From positions 1,940,509 through 2,004,508 of the forward strand of contig QXEO01002102.1 of NCBI GenBank assembly GCA_007115705.1: a stretch of DNA of 64,000 nt. The letters run 5' to 3'. The translations under genes were made by a program, and so were the position numbers. The notes beneath the pieces were generated by a model, which saw nothing but the letters and a program-made list of their open reading frames with translations, was not told the DNA's origin and did no database searches. Origin of the DNA: Dactylis glomerata. Taxonomy: Eukaryota > Streptophyta > Magnoliopsida > Poales > Poaceae. Below, one piece after another: positions 53,732 to 63,847 of the stretch. Position 1 is the first letter of the stretch. Each line of letters opens with the position of its first letter.

Positions 53732-54766
53732 TTGGATGACATGCTGGATGAGTTGAGTGGTTCTATTATGTTCTCTAAAGTTGATTTGCGTAGTGGTTAC
53801 CACCAAATTCATATGCAATTAGGAGATGAATGGAAAACAGCTTTTAAAACTAAGTTCGGTTTATATGAGTGGTTAGTAATGCCGTTTGGTTTAACTAATG
53901 CACCTAGTACCTTTATGAGACTGATGAACGAAGTTTTACGTGCTTTTATTGGTCATTTTGTGGTGGTATATTTTGATGACATTCTCATATATAGCAAATC
54001 TTTAGAGGACCATTTGGATCATTTACGTGCTGTTTTCAATGCTTTACGTGATGCACGTTTGTATGGTAATCTTGAGAAGTGCACCTTTTGCACAAATAGA
54101 GTTGCTTTTCTTGGTTATGTTGTTACAGAACAGGGAATTGAAGTTGATCCAGCTAAGATTGAAGCTATTGAGAATTGGCCGCAGCCCAAGATGGTCACAC
54201 AAGTGAGGAGTTTTCTTGGTCTCGCTGGGTTTTATAGGCGCTTTGTCAAAGATTTTGGTTCTATTGCTGCGCCATTGAATGGGCTCACAAAGAAGGATGT
54301 GCCATTTGTTTGGGGCGATGCACAACAAGAGGCCTTCATGATACTGAAAGATAAGTTAACACATGCTCCATTACTCCAACTTCCTGATTTTAATAAGACG
54401 TTTGAACTTGAATGTGATGCTAGTGGAATTGGTTTGGGAGGTGTGTTATTACAAGAGGGCAAACCTGTAGCATATTTTAGTGAAAAATTGAGTGGGCCTA
54501 GTCTGAACTATTCTACTTATGATAAAGAATTATATGCGCTGGTTCGGACATTAGAAACTTGGCAACATTATTTATGGCCTAAAGAATTTGTTATACATTC
54601 TGATCATGAATCTTTGAAGCATATTCGTAGTCAAACAAAACTGAATCGTCGCCATGCAAAGTGGGTTGAATTTATTGAATCTTTTCCTTATGTTATCAAA
54701 CACAAAAAGGGTAAAGATAATATTATTGCTGATGCTTTGTCGCGCCGTTATACTATCTTATCTTAG
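53732..54766 (+). pseudogene. pol: CRM5 reverse transcriptase and RNase H
   Basis: Same frame as the preceding piece. RT palm motifs are DLRSGYHQI, MPFGLTNAPSTF and the catalytic box VVYFDDILIYS near 53970. RNase H follows with LECDASGIGLGGVL and YSTYDKELYALV. It ends RRYTILS at TAG 54764-54766, where CAG is expected, and the frame resumes directly with integrase. Catalytic residues look intact; only stops disable it. Confidence 0.88.
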
Positions 54767-54787
54767 CTTGACTTCAAAATTTTTGGG

Positions 54788-56353
54788 TTGGAAACTATCA
54801 AGGAACAATACTTGCATGATGCTGAATTTAAAGATGTGTTGCAGAATTGTAAAGATGGTAGAACATGGAACAAATTCATCCTTAATGATGGATTTGTGTT
54901 CCGTGCTAACAAACTATGCATCCCAGATGGTTCCGTTCGTCTTTTGTTGTTACAGGAGGCGCATGGAGGAGGATTAATGGGACACTTTGGTGTCAAGAAG
55001 ACGGAGGATGTTCTTGCTGCACACTTCTTTTGGCCACGCATGCGGCGAGATGTTGAGAGATTCGTGGCACGCTGCACTACTTGTCAAAAAGCTAAGTCTC
55101 GCCTTAATCCACATGGTTTATATATGCATCTTCCTGTTCCAAGTGTTCCTTGGGAGGATATTTCGATGGACTTTGTTTTGGGATTACCTCGTACACAGAA
55201 GGGGAGGGATAGTATTTTTGTTGTTGTGGATCGGTTTTCTAAGATGGCATACTTTATTCCTTATCACAAGACCGATGATGCTAAGCACATTGCTGATTTG
55301 TTTTTTCGTGATATCGTTCGTTTGCATGGTGCGCCAAATACTATTGTTTCTGACCGTGATACTAAATTTCTTAGCCACTTTTGGAGATGTTTATGGGCTA
55401 AGTTGGGGACTAAATTGCTGTTTAGTACTACATGTCATCCCCAAACTGATGGACAAACGGAAGTAGTTAATAGAACTTTATCTACCATGTTGCGGGCTGT
55501 TTTAAAGAAGAACTTAAAATTGTGGGAAGAGTGTTTGCCTCATATTGAATTTGCTTATAATCGTTCGCTGCATTCTACCACAAAGATGAGCCCTTTTCAG
55601 ATTGTCTATGGTTTTGTTCCACGTGCACCTATTGATTTGTTGCCTTTACCATCTTCAGTGCAACATAATTTCGATGCTACACAACATGCTGAATTGATTT
55701 TAAAATTGCATGCAACTACTAAAGACAACATAGAACGCATGAATGTTAAGTATAAAGTTGCTGGGGATAGAGGACGAAAGCATGTTGTGTTTGAGGTTGG
55801 TGATCTTGTTTGGTTGCATTTGCGCAAAGATCGTTTTCCTGATTTGCGCAAGTCTAAGTTAATGCCACGTGCTGATGGTCCTTTTAAGGTGATAAAGAAA
55901 ATCAATGATAATGCATATAAACTTGAGCTTCCTGCAGATTTTGGTACGGTAAGTCCTACATTTAACATTGCAAATTTAAAACCTTACTTCGGTGAAGACG
56001 ATGAGGTTGCGTCGAGGAGGACTTCAATTCAAGAAGGGGAGCATGATGAGGACATCCCATCTATTGATACAACCACTGCACCTACAGCGGAACACATACA
56101 AGGACCCATCACTCGAGCTCGTGCCAAGCAACTTAACTATCAGGTACTTTCGTTTCTTGGAACTCTTTCTCACATACATGAGAATATGATGCTGCCTAAA
56201 TCAGATATGTTTGTTACTCTTAGGAATGATGGACCTAGCATGGATGAGAGGGACAAGCATTGGAGCATGATCGTGCATGGAGATAGCAGCAAGCGTTTGA
56301 GGATTGAAGAAGATGCCACGAGTGGAGATTTCAGAACTTTGAAGCCACCATAA
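54788..56353 (+). pseudogene. pol: CRM5 integrase, extending into the 3' LTR
   Basis: Zinc region HGGGLMGHFG...CTTCQKAK (about residues 58-100), catalytic core with MDFVLGLP, SDRDTKF and TDGQTEVVNRT, then the GPY/F module (ADGPFKVIKKIND...ANLKPYF). The purine tract AAGAAGGGGAGC (about 56031-56042) and the LTR start at 56044 fall inside the frame; about 103 more residues (GPITRARAKQLNYQVLSFLG ... LKPP) are encoded by the LTR. No canonical chromodomain is visible. The frame itself is open, but upstream stops separate it from the rest of pol. Confidence 0.88.
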
Positions 56354-56968
56354 TGAAGGATGAAGACTTGGATGAAATATACAAAGAACTACTTCATAAA
56401 TTCGTCCTTAGATAAATATGGTGCTGCGTCACTTTTAATTTTGGGCCAGGCCCATGTAATTTTCGCAGCAAATAAGACAGCCACTTTTAGGAGTCCGAAT
56501 TTGAGGAGAAAAGGCATGTTAGGGTTCCGTTCGACCACCATACCCATGGCTGGTCGCACCCCTACCTTTTCCTCCTCAAATACCCCCCGTAGCCGTCATT
56601 AGAACTCAGATTTTGATTAGACTAAAGTTAGCCATTGCTGCAACTACGAGCTCGACTTTTGAGGCCAATCGCCCAGAAGAAGACCGCCTATTCGGAATCC
56701 CACCTTTTGAATAAAGCATACATCTTTCATACACAATATCTTGATTGCAGTATTAGTTTTTACTTGTTCTCGATTTCAGGTAGGAATTAAGACCCTCGCT
56801 GGTCAGGCTGATCGTGCATCCGCAAGATCAGTAACTCCTGGAGATTGTCCTAGCGATTGCATTGGCGCACGAGCTTCGCACGTGTAGTCGGATCGTCAAG
56901 CACGAACTGCACCCACCAAATCGACATATCAAGATCTCATCGAAAGATCGGACACCTTTGCCCCATCA
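56044..56968 (+). repeat. CRM5 3' LTR (925 bp)
   Basis: Starts TGATGAGGACATCCC just after a purine tract and ends CCCCATCA, followed by TCTTC. Its first 310 bases are coding. An AATAAAG polyadenylation-like signal is near 56711. Confidence 0.9.
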
Positions 56969-56973
56969 TCTTC

Positions 56974-57223
56974 GGTCTTCGTGAAGCTTCGGTAAAAATA
57001 GGAGGTTCGGCTTTTATTTCGTCCAATTCCAAGAATATTTCCTGTGTAGCTTTTCTGAAACACAAAAACAGCAGAAAACAGGGAACTGACACTATGGCAT
57101 CTCGTTAGTAGGTTAGTTCAGGAAAACGCATAAAAACGCCACGAAGTGTAACAAAACATAAAGCAAATGGTGTATAAACAAGCATAGAGCATCAAAAATT
57201 ATAGATACGTTTGAGACGTATCA
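56974..57223 (-). repeat. GP3 5' LTR, right part
   Basis: The first 250 bases of the GP3 5' LTR, cut off by CRM5. On the minus strand it starts TGATACGTCTCAAACG at 57223. It is followed by the GAAAC target duplication and GYP2 leader. Confidence 0.88.
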
Positions 57224-57228
57224 GAAAC

Positions 57229-57570
57229 TGAATCAGTTTGTTTTATTTTTCTTAAAGAAAGAGACCAGGATTGACTAGCAATTCACATCAAAGAGGATTC
57301 TGTTCTGATCCAAGAAAGAAAAGGAGTTCTGCCTTTTCACGTTTTCCTTGCATACGGTTGCTCGTGACTGCATTTTTTTTCTACTCGTTATCTGCGCTCA
57401 AGCACAAACACTGTCTGTCCTCGCGCCTGAGACTTTGGCGTCAGATTACAGTTGTTATTTAGGTCTGCCTGAACTTTTTCTGTGGTCGCTGCAAGTTATA
57501 CCCGAGTGTATTGTACCTACAGTACTGCTAAGGTGTTTTTTCTGCTGGATTTTGCGACTATTTACACACA
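57229..57570 (+). other. GYP2 leader, continued
   Basis: Untranslated sequence between the GP3 insertion and the gag start codon at 57571; no gene seen. Confidence 0.65.
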
Positions 57571-58896
57571 ATGGTAAACTCAGCTAATGGCGAAAATTCA
57601 GTAGCTGCTGCAGAGGATACAATGGAACTTGTGCCACCCACTTTTGCTTCAGATTTGGCTCCTAATGTTCGGGCTGGTTTTGATAGCACGTGCGACTTTA
57701 TTCTTCGGAGTCATGCCGATTGACAATGCAAATTGCACAGCTAGCTACCCGGATTGATGCAATGGGCGATGCTACAGCCCGTGCACCCATGCAGCCCCCT
57801 CCTGCTGCACAACCTCGCGCCGTGGTACAACGCCGCCCTGCTGAATATTATGATCCTCGACAAGTTGCACCCGCTTATGATGGAGAACTTGACGATGACG
57901 CTGATTATGCACCACAACAACGATAGTTTGCTGCTCGTCCTGCAGGTGCTCATCATATACAGCCACATGATTGTGACCGTGTTGGCCATGCTGGCCGTGT
58001 TCCAGTTGATGATGGTGGTCTTGGACGCATCAAATTGTCTATACCTCCTTTTTCCGGTGACCGTGGACCTGAAGATTATTTGGAGTGGGAGATGCGCATG
58101 GATCAGATTTTTGCTACTCATTATTACACTGAGGAGAAGAGACTTCAACTGGCTGCTGTTGAATTCACCGGTTATGTGCTGATTTGGTGGAATCAAATTC
58201 TGCGTATACGTACTCGCCCCACATCATGGAGAGGTATGAAAGATCTTATGCGACATCGCTTTGTTCCTGAACACTACAAGAGAGACATGTATAATAAACT
58301 GCAACAGCTCACTCAAGGTACTAAATCTGTGGATGAGTATTATAAAGAGATGGAGTTGTTGATGATACGTACATGAACAAGTGAGGACATCGAGGCCACG
58401 ATGTCTCGGTTCTTGAATGGACTGAATTTTGAGGTGCGTGATCATGTGGAGATGGTTTACTATAATGATCTTCAGGATCTTGTGCACCAAGCTGAGCGTG
58501 CAGAGCAACAAATCAAACGACGCCAAGCTGCAGCACCTACAAATTCATGGCATCATTCCCTTACCGAGGCTGCTGGTCCTAGTGTTAAGACGACACCTTC
58601 TACACGCTCTAATAGTGTTTCTCATAGCGAGGCACCCAAATCTGGGGTGTCCAAAACTGCATCTATGCAGTCCACAACAAATATCGAGAGTTTTACTTGT
58701 GGAGGACAAGGACACATGAAGCGTGATTGCCCTAATAGAAAAAGGGTGATGCTCACACACGATGGCTATGTTTCTGCTAGTGATAATGAGAAAGCTGATG
58801 CGTCATCAAGTGAGGAATCTGAGGAAAATAATGAAGTGATCGTGGATGGGTACAAACTTGCTGCAAATTGTAAGAATCTAATGGTGCAACAATTAT
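57571..58896 (+). pseudogene. gag: GYP2 gag, several stops, truncated
   Basis: Starts MVNSANGENSVAAAE; that frame stops at 57721. The main frame then holds the capsid domain (LSIPPFSGDRGPEDYLEWEM, FTGYVLIWWNQIL). It is broken by TAG 57924-57926 (CAG expected) and TGA 58374-58376 (CGA expected). The zinc knuckle near 58690-58730 reads SFTCGGQGHMKRDC, so its first cysteine is a serine. The gene stops near 58892, where the sequence jumps to duplicated ATH1 DNA; protease and pol are absent. Confidence 0.82.
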
Positions 58897-59669
58897 AAGT
58901 TACACAACCGGCTTGTCCTTTGCTGTAGAAAGGATTGGGCCACTTGCAGCAATTATTATTATTGTATTTTATTTACTCGTACTTTATTTACTTGCATTAC
59001 CAAATACCCCTGAAAACCCGTTTGCTAGTATTTACAGTGAATCCTTGATCAAAACTGCTTGTCAACACCTTCTGCTCCTCGTTGGGTTCGACACTCTTAT
59101 TTATCGAAAGTACTACGATACACCCCCTATACTTGTGGGTCATCAAGACTATTTTCTAGCGCCGTTGCCAGGGAGTGAAGCGATATTGAAGAGTGGAATT
59201 GGTAAAGGTAACTTTCACTGTGAGTATTGTTTTTATTTCTGTCTTTAATTTTATTTTGCTATGGAGAAGTCTCCATTTGGTTCCCTATTTGGGAATACTA
59301 CTATTATCACGGTAGTGGATGAACCACCGCCTGCTCAATTAGATCCTTTTAAAATACCTATGAAAATTGTTGAACGTGTTATGAATAATCGCTATTCAGG
59401 AGATGGAACTGTCCATCCGGGTGATCATTTACTCTTTATACATGAGTTATGCGAGTTGTTCAAGTGTGCAGATATTTCATCAAGCCAGGTTAAGAGAAAC
59501 CTATTCTCTTTATCACTGAAGGGCAGAGCAGCGGAATGGTATAGGCTGCTAAAGGATGGTCAATCTATTGGCTGGGAGGAAATTGTGCCCCTCTTTTATT
59601 CCAAGTTCTATCCTCCAAGTGAGATTCATAAAGATCGGAATCAAATATATAATTTTTGGCCTCATGATG
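58893..59669 (+). repeat. Second copy of ATH1 LTR end, primer site and gag start
   Basis: Matches 10913-11685 closely (ATAAGTTACACAACCGGC onward). It contains the LTR tail, a degenerate primer site (TAGCGCCGTTGCCAGGGA) and the gag start, and it runs across the same TGATG into a GYP2 LTR. It is therefore a duplicate of the ATH1/GYP2 junction, not a separate insertion. Confidence 0.85.
59261..59669 (+). pseudogene. gag: ATH1 gag N-terminus, duplicated copy
   Basis: MEKSPFGSLFGN to QIYNFWPHD, open throughout. It retains the 8 bases missing from the first copy, so LFSLSLKGRAAEWYRLLKDG reads in frame. It is truncated by the GYP2 LTR and has no downstream gag attached in frame. Confidence 0.82.
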
Positions 59670-60295
59670 TGATAAGGGGAGCATAGCTACTACTCCTAAT
59701 ATTTTACCACCTCCTTTTGTTCTGAAGCTTGGACAATTCTGCTTTGAAGTGCGTCCTGAAGATGATGTGAAGCCAAATTTCGGACACCTCCAATGATGTT
59801 TCATGTTTGCCAAGGGGCTGCAGCCAAAGATATTTAGGTGTTCTATTTTCATTAAGTCCGCATCATGTTTTTATTTCAGTTTGGTTTTATTTGTGTGTGA
59901 TGGTTTTGGGCCTATCCAAAATCAAGTGTGTTTTGACCATTTGGGCTTTTAGTTTGGTATGGGGCCTAGCCCATCCAAAGTAGCGTTCAGAGTCATCCTA
60001 CATAGGGTTATGGCAGTCGCCTTGTATCATTAGACTTGTTATTTTTGAGCTAAAGAAGACACCAGAAAAGTCCCAATGATTGGGGGTGCATATCATCGTG
60101 TTTGCTTGCTGATCTTGTAGATCTGATATTGTACCATGCGTGGGAATTGATTCTGGTCAGTTTTAACATGAGGAATTGAAGAGAGATCAGTTTGATCTAT
60201 TTCAGATTGAGTTCTCTTTTGCTATCTTGCTGATTCTATCGATCGCCGTGAAAGATTGGGCCTAAAACCCCTTCAGATCACATTAATCCGTATCA
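59670..60295 (+). repeat. GYP2 3' LTR (626 bp)
   Basis: Starts TGATAAGGGGAGCATAG and ends CCGTATCA, followed by TGATG and the continuation of ATH1 gag. Closely matches 11686-12312. Confidence 0.83.
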
Positions 60296-60300
60296 TGATG

Positions 60301-61575
60301 GAGAGAGTATTGCCCAAGCGTGGGGGAGATTGAAGTCACTAATGCTAAAATGTCCCATTCATGAGCTCCCCAGTAATATTGTTATTAATAACTCTATGCA
60401 AGGCTTACTCTTCACGACAAAGATTTATTGGATGATTCTTGCTCTGGATCATTTACAATATGAAAGAAGAAGCTAAATGGGATCTTCGTGACCGTATTCA
60501 AGAAAATACTGAAGGATGGGAGAACGACAAAGGTAGAAAGTCAGGTATAAATTATAATTGTGAATTCATTAAAGCTTTTATGGGAACCGATGACTTTCGT
60601 AATGTTACTGCTGTTTATGGTCTTGATTTTCAAATACTTGCTAACTGTGTTAAGGCCTTTGCCTCTTATCTTGATGTTCCAAAGAAGGATTGGAGCAAGT
60701 ACCATGCGCCTTATAAAGATACTACTAGTTGTGTTCCTGCTAGAATTACTGAAGTTTGTACTGCTGATCGCATTTTGCCTGAGCCTTATTTTGAGAAAAT
60801 GTCTTTCCCTGCTAAGGTAAAGGAGCATTATACGTTAACTAGTGTGCTTAATAAAAGTGCAAAGAAAGCTTTAGAACCTGATGAGCAAATTACTATTAAG
60901 TCTCATGTAGCTATAGTGAAGGACCTTATTACTAAAAATGTAGAGGATGGACATATTATCTTTTGTGAAGATGCTTCTAACATTGTTTCACATCCTAGTA
61001 GACCTAGGAAAACAAGTGTTCCTGTGCTTTCTATCAGGATTGGTGATCATTGCTATTATGGTTTATCCGACATTGGTGCAAGTTCAAGTGCTATTCCTTA
61101 TGAGCTTTACAAAGAAATCATGCATGAAATTGGTTCTTGTGAACTGGTATATCGATGTGGTTATTCAGCTTGCTAATAGAGAGACTATCCTTCCAATTGG
61201 TATTGTTAGAGATGTGGAAGTTTTGTGCGGTAAGACTAAATATCCTACTGATTTTCTAGTACTTGGTAAAGCTGCTAGTAAAACTTGTCCTATTATTTTT
61301 GGTAGACCCTTTTTGAATACTTGTGGCGCTGTTAAAGATTGTAAGAAGGAGAAAATTTTGACTAAGTTTGATGGAGAATCTTATGAGTTTAATTTTTCTA
61401 AGTTTACCAAAGCTCCTTATGAAAATGAATTGCCTAATGAAGATTTTAGAGTTGAACAACTCGCCTGTTTGCTCTTGCTCCTAACGATGCTTTGCAGCAA
61501 TATATGGAGGATCACGAAAGTGAGATCTTCAGGGAAGAAAGAAATGAGATCGACGAAATTCTTCTTCGTCAACCA
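60301..61575 (+). pseudogene. ATH1 gag remainder and protease, frame-broken
   Basis: Resumes with GESIAQAWGRLKSLML. The frame then breaks near 60400-60440 and continues with WDLRDRIQENTEGWEN and later Gag sequence. The protease motif LSDIGASSSAIPYELY lies near 61060-61110. A frameshift near 61145 moves the rest of the protease (CPIIFGRPFLNTCGAV, about 61288-61335) to another frame, and a further shift occurs near 61460. Confidence 0.82.
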
Positions 61576-62784
61576 GAGTTGATTAAACACAATTTACCCG
61601 TGGAGGATTTGGGTACCACTTTTCCACCTAAGGAAGATCCTATTTTTGTTTTAAAGCCTTTACCTGATGATCTTAAATATGCTTATATCGATGATAAGAA
61701 AATATATCATGTTATTATTAGTTCTAAACTTTCAGGGAAGGAAGAAGAAAGGTTATTGGAAATATTGAGAAAACACCGAGGAGCTATGGGATATACTCTT
61801 GATGATTTAAAAGGGATTTCTCCTACTATATGTCAGCATGCTATTAATATGGAGCCAGATGCAAAGCCAGTTGTTGAACATCAAGGTCGTTTAATTCCTA
61901 AGATGAAGTGGTAAGAAATGAGGTATTGAAACTCCTTGATGCTGGTATAATTTATCCTATTGCTGATAGTAGATGGGTTAGTCATGTGCATTGTGTTCCT
62001 AAGAAAGAAGGAATTACTGTTGTGCCTAACGAGAATAATGAGCTTAGTCCTCGGAGGGTAGTAGTTGGCTATAGGATGTGCATCGATTTTAGAAAGGTCA
62101 ACAAAGTTACTAAGAAAGATCATTATCCTTTACCGTTTATAGATCAAATGCTAGAGAGGTTATCTATGAAAACTCATTTTTATTTTCTTGATGGTTATTC
62201 TGGTTTCTCTCAGATTGCTGTTAAAAAGCAAGATCAAGAAAACCACTTTTACCTGTCCTTATGGAACTTATGCTTATAGACGTATGCCTTTTGGTTTGTG
62301 TAAAATTGTGGAGGTATTCATGGATGATTTCTCCATCTATGGCACTTCTTTTGACAATTGTTTGCACAATCTTAATAAAGTTTTGCAGAGATATGAAGAA
62401 ACTAATCTTGTTCTTAATTGGGAGAAATTCCACTTTGTGGTGAATGAAGGAATTGTTCTTGGACATAAAATTTCCGAAAGAGGTATTGAAGTTGACAGAG
62501 CAAAGGTTGAAGCAATTGAGAAAATGTCGTGTCCTAGGGATGTTAAAGGTATTCGTAGTATTCTTGGTCATGCTGGTTTTTATAGGAGGTTTATTAAAGA
62601 TTTCTCTAAGATTTCAAAGCCTCTTACTAATCTTCTTCAAAAAGATGTACCATTTGTTTTTGATGATGATTGTAAGGAAGCTTTCGAAACTCTTAAGAAG
62701 GCTTTAACTACTGCTCCCATTGTCCAGCACCTGATTGGAATTTACCCTTTGAAATTATGTGTGATGCTAGTGATTTTGTTGTAG
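61492..62784 (+). pseudogene. ATH1 reverse transcriptase, with frameshifts and deletion
   Basis: Begins in the pre-RT region (LLRQPELIKHNLPVEDLG) and reaches the RT fingers (GIIYPIADSRWVSHVHCVPK) across a break near 61905. FLDGYSGFSQIAV is followed by a shift near 62240. The highly conserved stretch after MPFGLC is missing: the sequence jumps straight to IVEVFMDDFSIYG, so part of the palm is deleted although the FMDD box remains. The connection domain (GHAGFYRRFIKDFSKISKP) is kept. Confidence 0.85.
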
Positions 62785-63167
62785 GTGCTGTTCTTGGATA
62801 GTGCGTAGATAAGAAGTTGAAAACTCTTGATGCTGCTCAAAAGAATTATGCTACTACTGAGAAAGAGTTTCTTGCTGTTGTTTTTGCATGTGATAAGTTT
62901 AGACCTTATATTGTTGATTCGAAAGTTACTATTCATACTAATCACACTGCTATTAGGTATCTTATGGCACAGAAGGATGCTAAGCCTAGGCTTATTAGAT
63001 GGGTGTTACTTTTACAAGAGTTTGATTTGCATATTGTAGATAGGAAAGGTGCCGAGAATCCTGTTGCTGATAATTTGTCTAGATTGGAAAACATTTCTTT
63101 TGATCCTATTCCTGTTAATGATAGTTTTCCAAATGAACAGTTGGCCGCAATAAAGGTAACCTCGTGA
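62785..63167 (+). pseudogene. ATH1 RNase H
   Basis: Contains TLDAAQKNYATTEKEFLAVV and TIHTNHTAIRYLMAQKDAKP, typical of gypsy RNase H, ending NPVADNLSRLE. A TAG just upstream near 62800 and a stop at 63165-63167 break it. Confidence 0.82.
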
Positions 63168-63847
63168 GAGAGTCCTTGGTATGCTGATTATGCTAACTTT
63201 ATTGTTTCCAAGTATTTGCCTCCAACCTTTACAGCTCAGCAAAGAAGGAAATTCTTTTATGACTTGAGGCATTATTTTTGGGATGACCCACACTTATATA
63301 AAGAAGGAGTGGATGGTATTATGCGAAGATGTGTTCCAGAATATGAACAACAAGAGATATTGAGGAAATGTCATGGTAGTGCTTCTGGAGGACATCATGC
63401 TGGAGATAGAACTGCACAAAAGGTTCTACAATCAGGTTTTTATTGGCCTACCCTTTTTAAAGATGCTAGAAGGTTTATTTTATCTTGTGATGAATGCCAA
63501 AGAGTTCGAAATATTTCTAGACGCAATGAAATGCCTATGAATTATTCTCTTGTTATTGAACCATTTGATTGTTGGGGATTTGACTTCATGGGTCATTTTC
63601 CTCGTTCAGAAGGTTATACTCATATACTCGTTGATGTTGATTATGTTACTAAGTGGGTAGAAGCTATACCTACGAAGAGTGCCGACGGTGAGACCTCATT
63701 AAAAATGCTTAAGGACGTTATTTTTCCTAGGTTTGGTGTGCCTAGATATCTTATGACTGATGGAGGTTCTCATTTTATTCATGGCGGTTTTAGGAAAACT
63801 CTTGCTAGATATGACGTTAATCATAGAATTGCTTCTGCTTATCACAT
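63168..63847 (+). pseudogene. ATH1 integrase, truncated before the third catalytic residue
   Basis: Zinc region (HGSASGGHHAGD...CDECQRVRN) and the first two core acidic residues (FDFMGHFP; MTDGGSHF) are present. After RIASAYH the sequence diverges from gypsy integrase, so the conserved segment with the catalytic Glu and everything after it are missing. Confidence 0.83.

Larger units (their letters stand above)
30905..56968 (+). mobile_element. CRM5: CRM-like chromovirus (Ty3-gypsy) in the GP3 LTR
   Basis: LTRs of exactly 925 bp each (30905-31829 and 56044-56968) begin TGATGAGGACATCCC and end CCCCATCA; target duplication TCTTC is at 30900-30904 and 56969-56973. Inside lie a Met-type primer site, gag, protease, RT, RNase H and a chromovirus integrase whose frame runs 310 bases into the 3' LTR. 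LTR termini TGATG...CATCA, integrase extending into the LTR and absence of a clear chromodomain match the centromeric CRM clade. The clade call is inference. One frameshift and several stops inactivate it, and LARD6 splits gag. Confidence 0.85.
12682..57223 (-). mobile_element. GP3: gag-protease gypsy element on the minus strand, host of later insertions
   Basis: Reads right to left. The 5' LTR is 57223-28255, interrupted by CRM5 and a MULE. Then come the leader, a broken gag-protease gene (25962-28073), a 3' UTR interrupted by GP4, and the 3' LTR (12682-14292). Target duplication GAAAC is at 12677-12681 and 57224-57228, inside the GYP2 leader. There is no reverse transcriptase, RNase H or integrase, so it was non-autonomous even before decay. 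It belongs to the same family as GP4 and LARD6. Confidence 0.85.
11686..60295 (+). mobile_element. GYP2: Ty3-gypsy element inserted in ATH1 gag
   Basis: LTRs at 11686-12312 and 59670-60295 begin TGATAAGGGGAGCA and end GTATCA. Target duplication TGATG lies at 11681-11685 and 60296-60300. Its internal DNA is the leader (12313-12681, continuing at 57229) and gag to about 58892. After that the expected protease and pol are missing; the sequence jumps to a second copy of ATH1 LTR and gag followed by the right LTR. The element is therefore rearranged and non-functional. The Met-type primer site and the gag style are close to CRM5, suggesting a chromovirus-like gypsy. Confidence 0.8.
9673..63847 (+). 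mobile_element. ATH1: Athila-like Ty3-gypsy element, outermost layer, 3'-truncated
   Basis: The oldest layer of the stack. Its own DNA is 9673-11685 plus 60301-63847; everything between arrived by later insertion or local duplication. It has a 1.5-kb LTR, an Asp-tRNA-type primer site, gag, protease, reverse transcriptase, RNase H and the first part of integrase. The gag sequence resumes after the GYP2 insertion with GESIAQAWGRLKSL. The element stops abruptly inside integrase near 63847, with no 3' LTR, so its target duplication cannot be checked. Many frame breaks show it is dead. The Athila/Fatima-like assignment rests on the primer site and Gag/RT sequence style. Confidence 0.85.
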
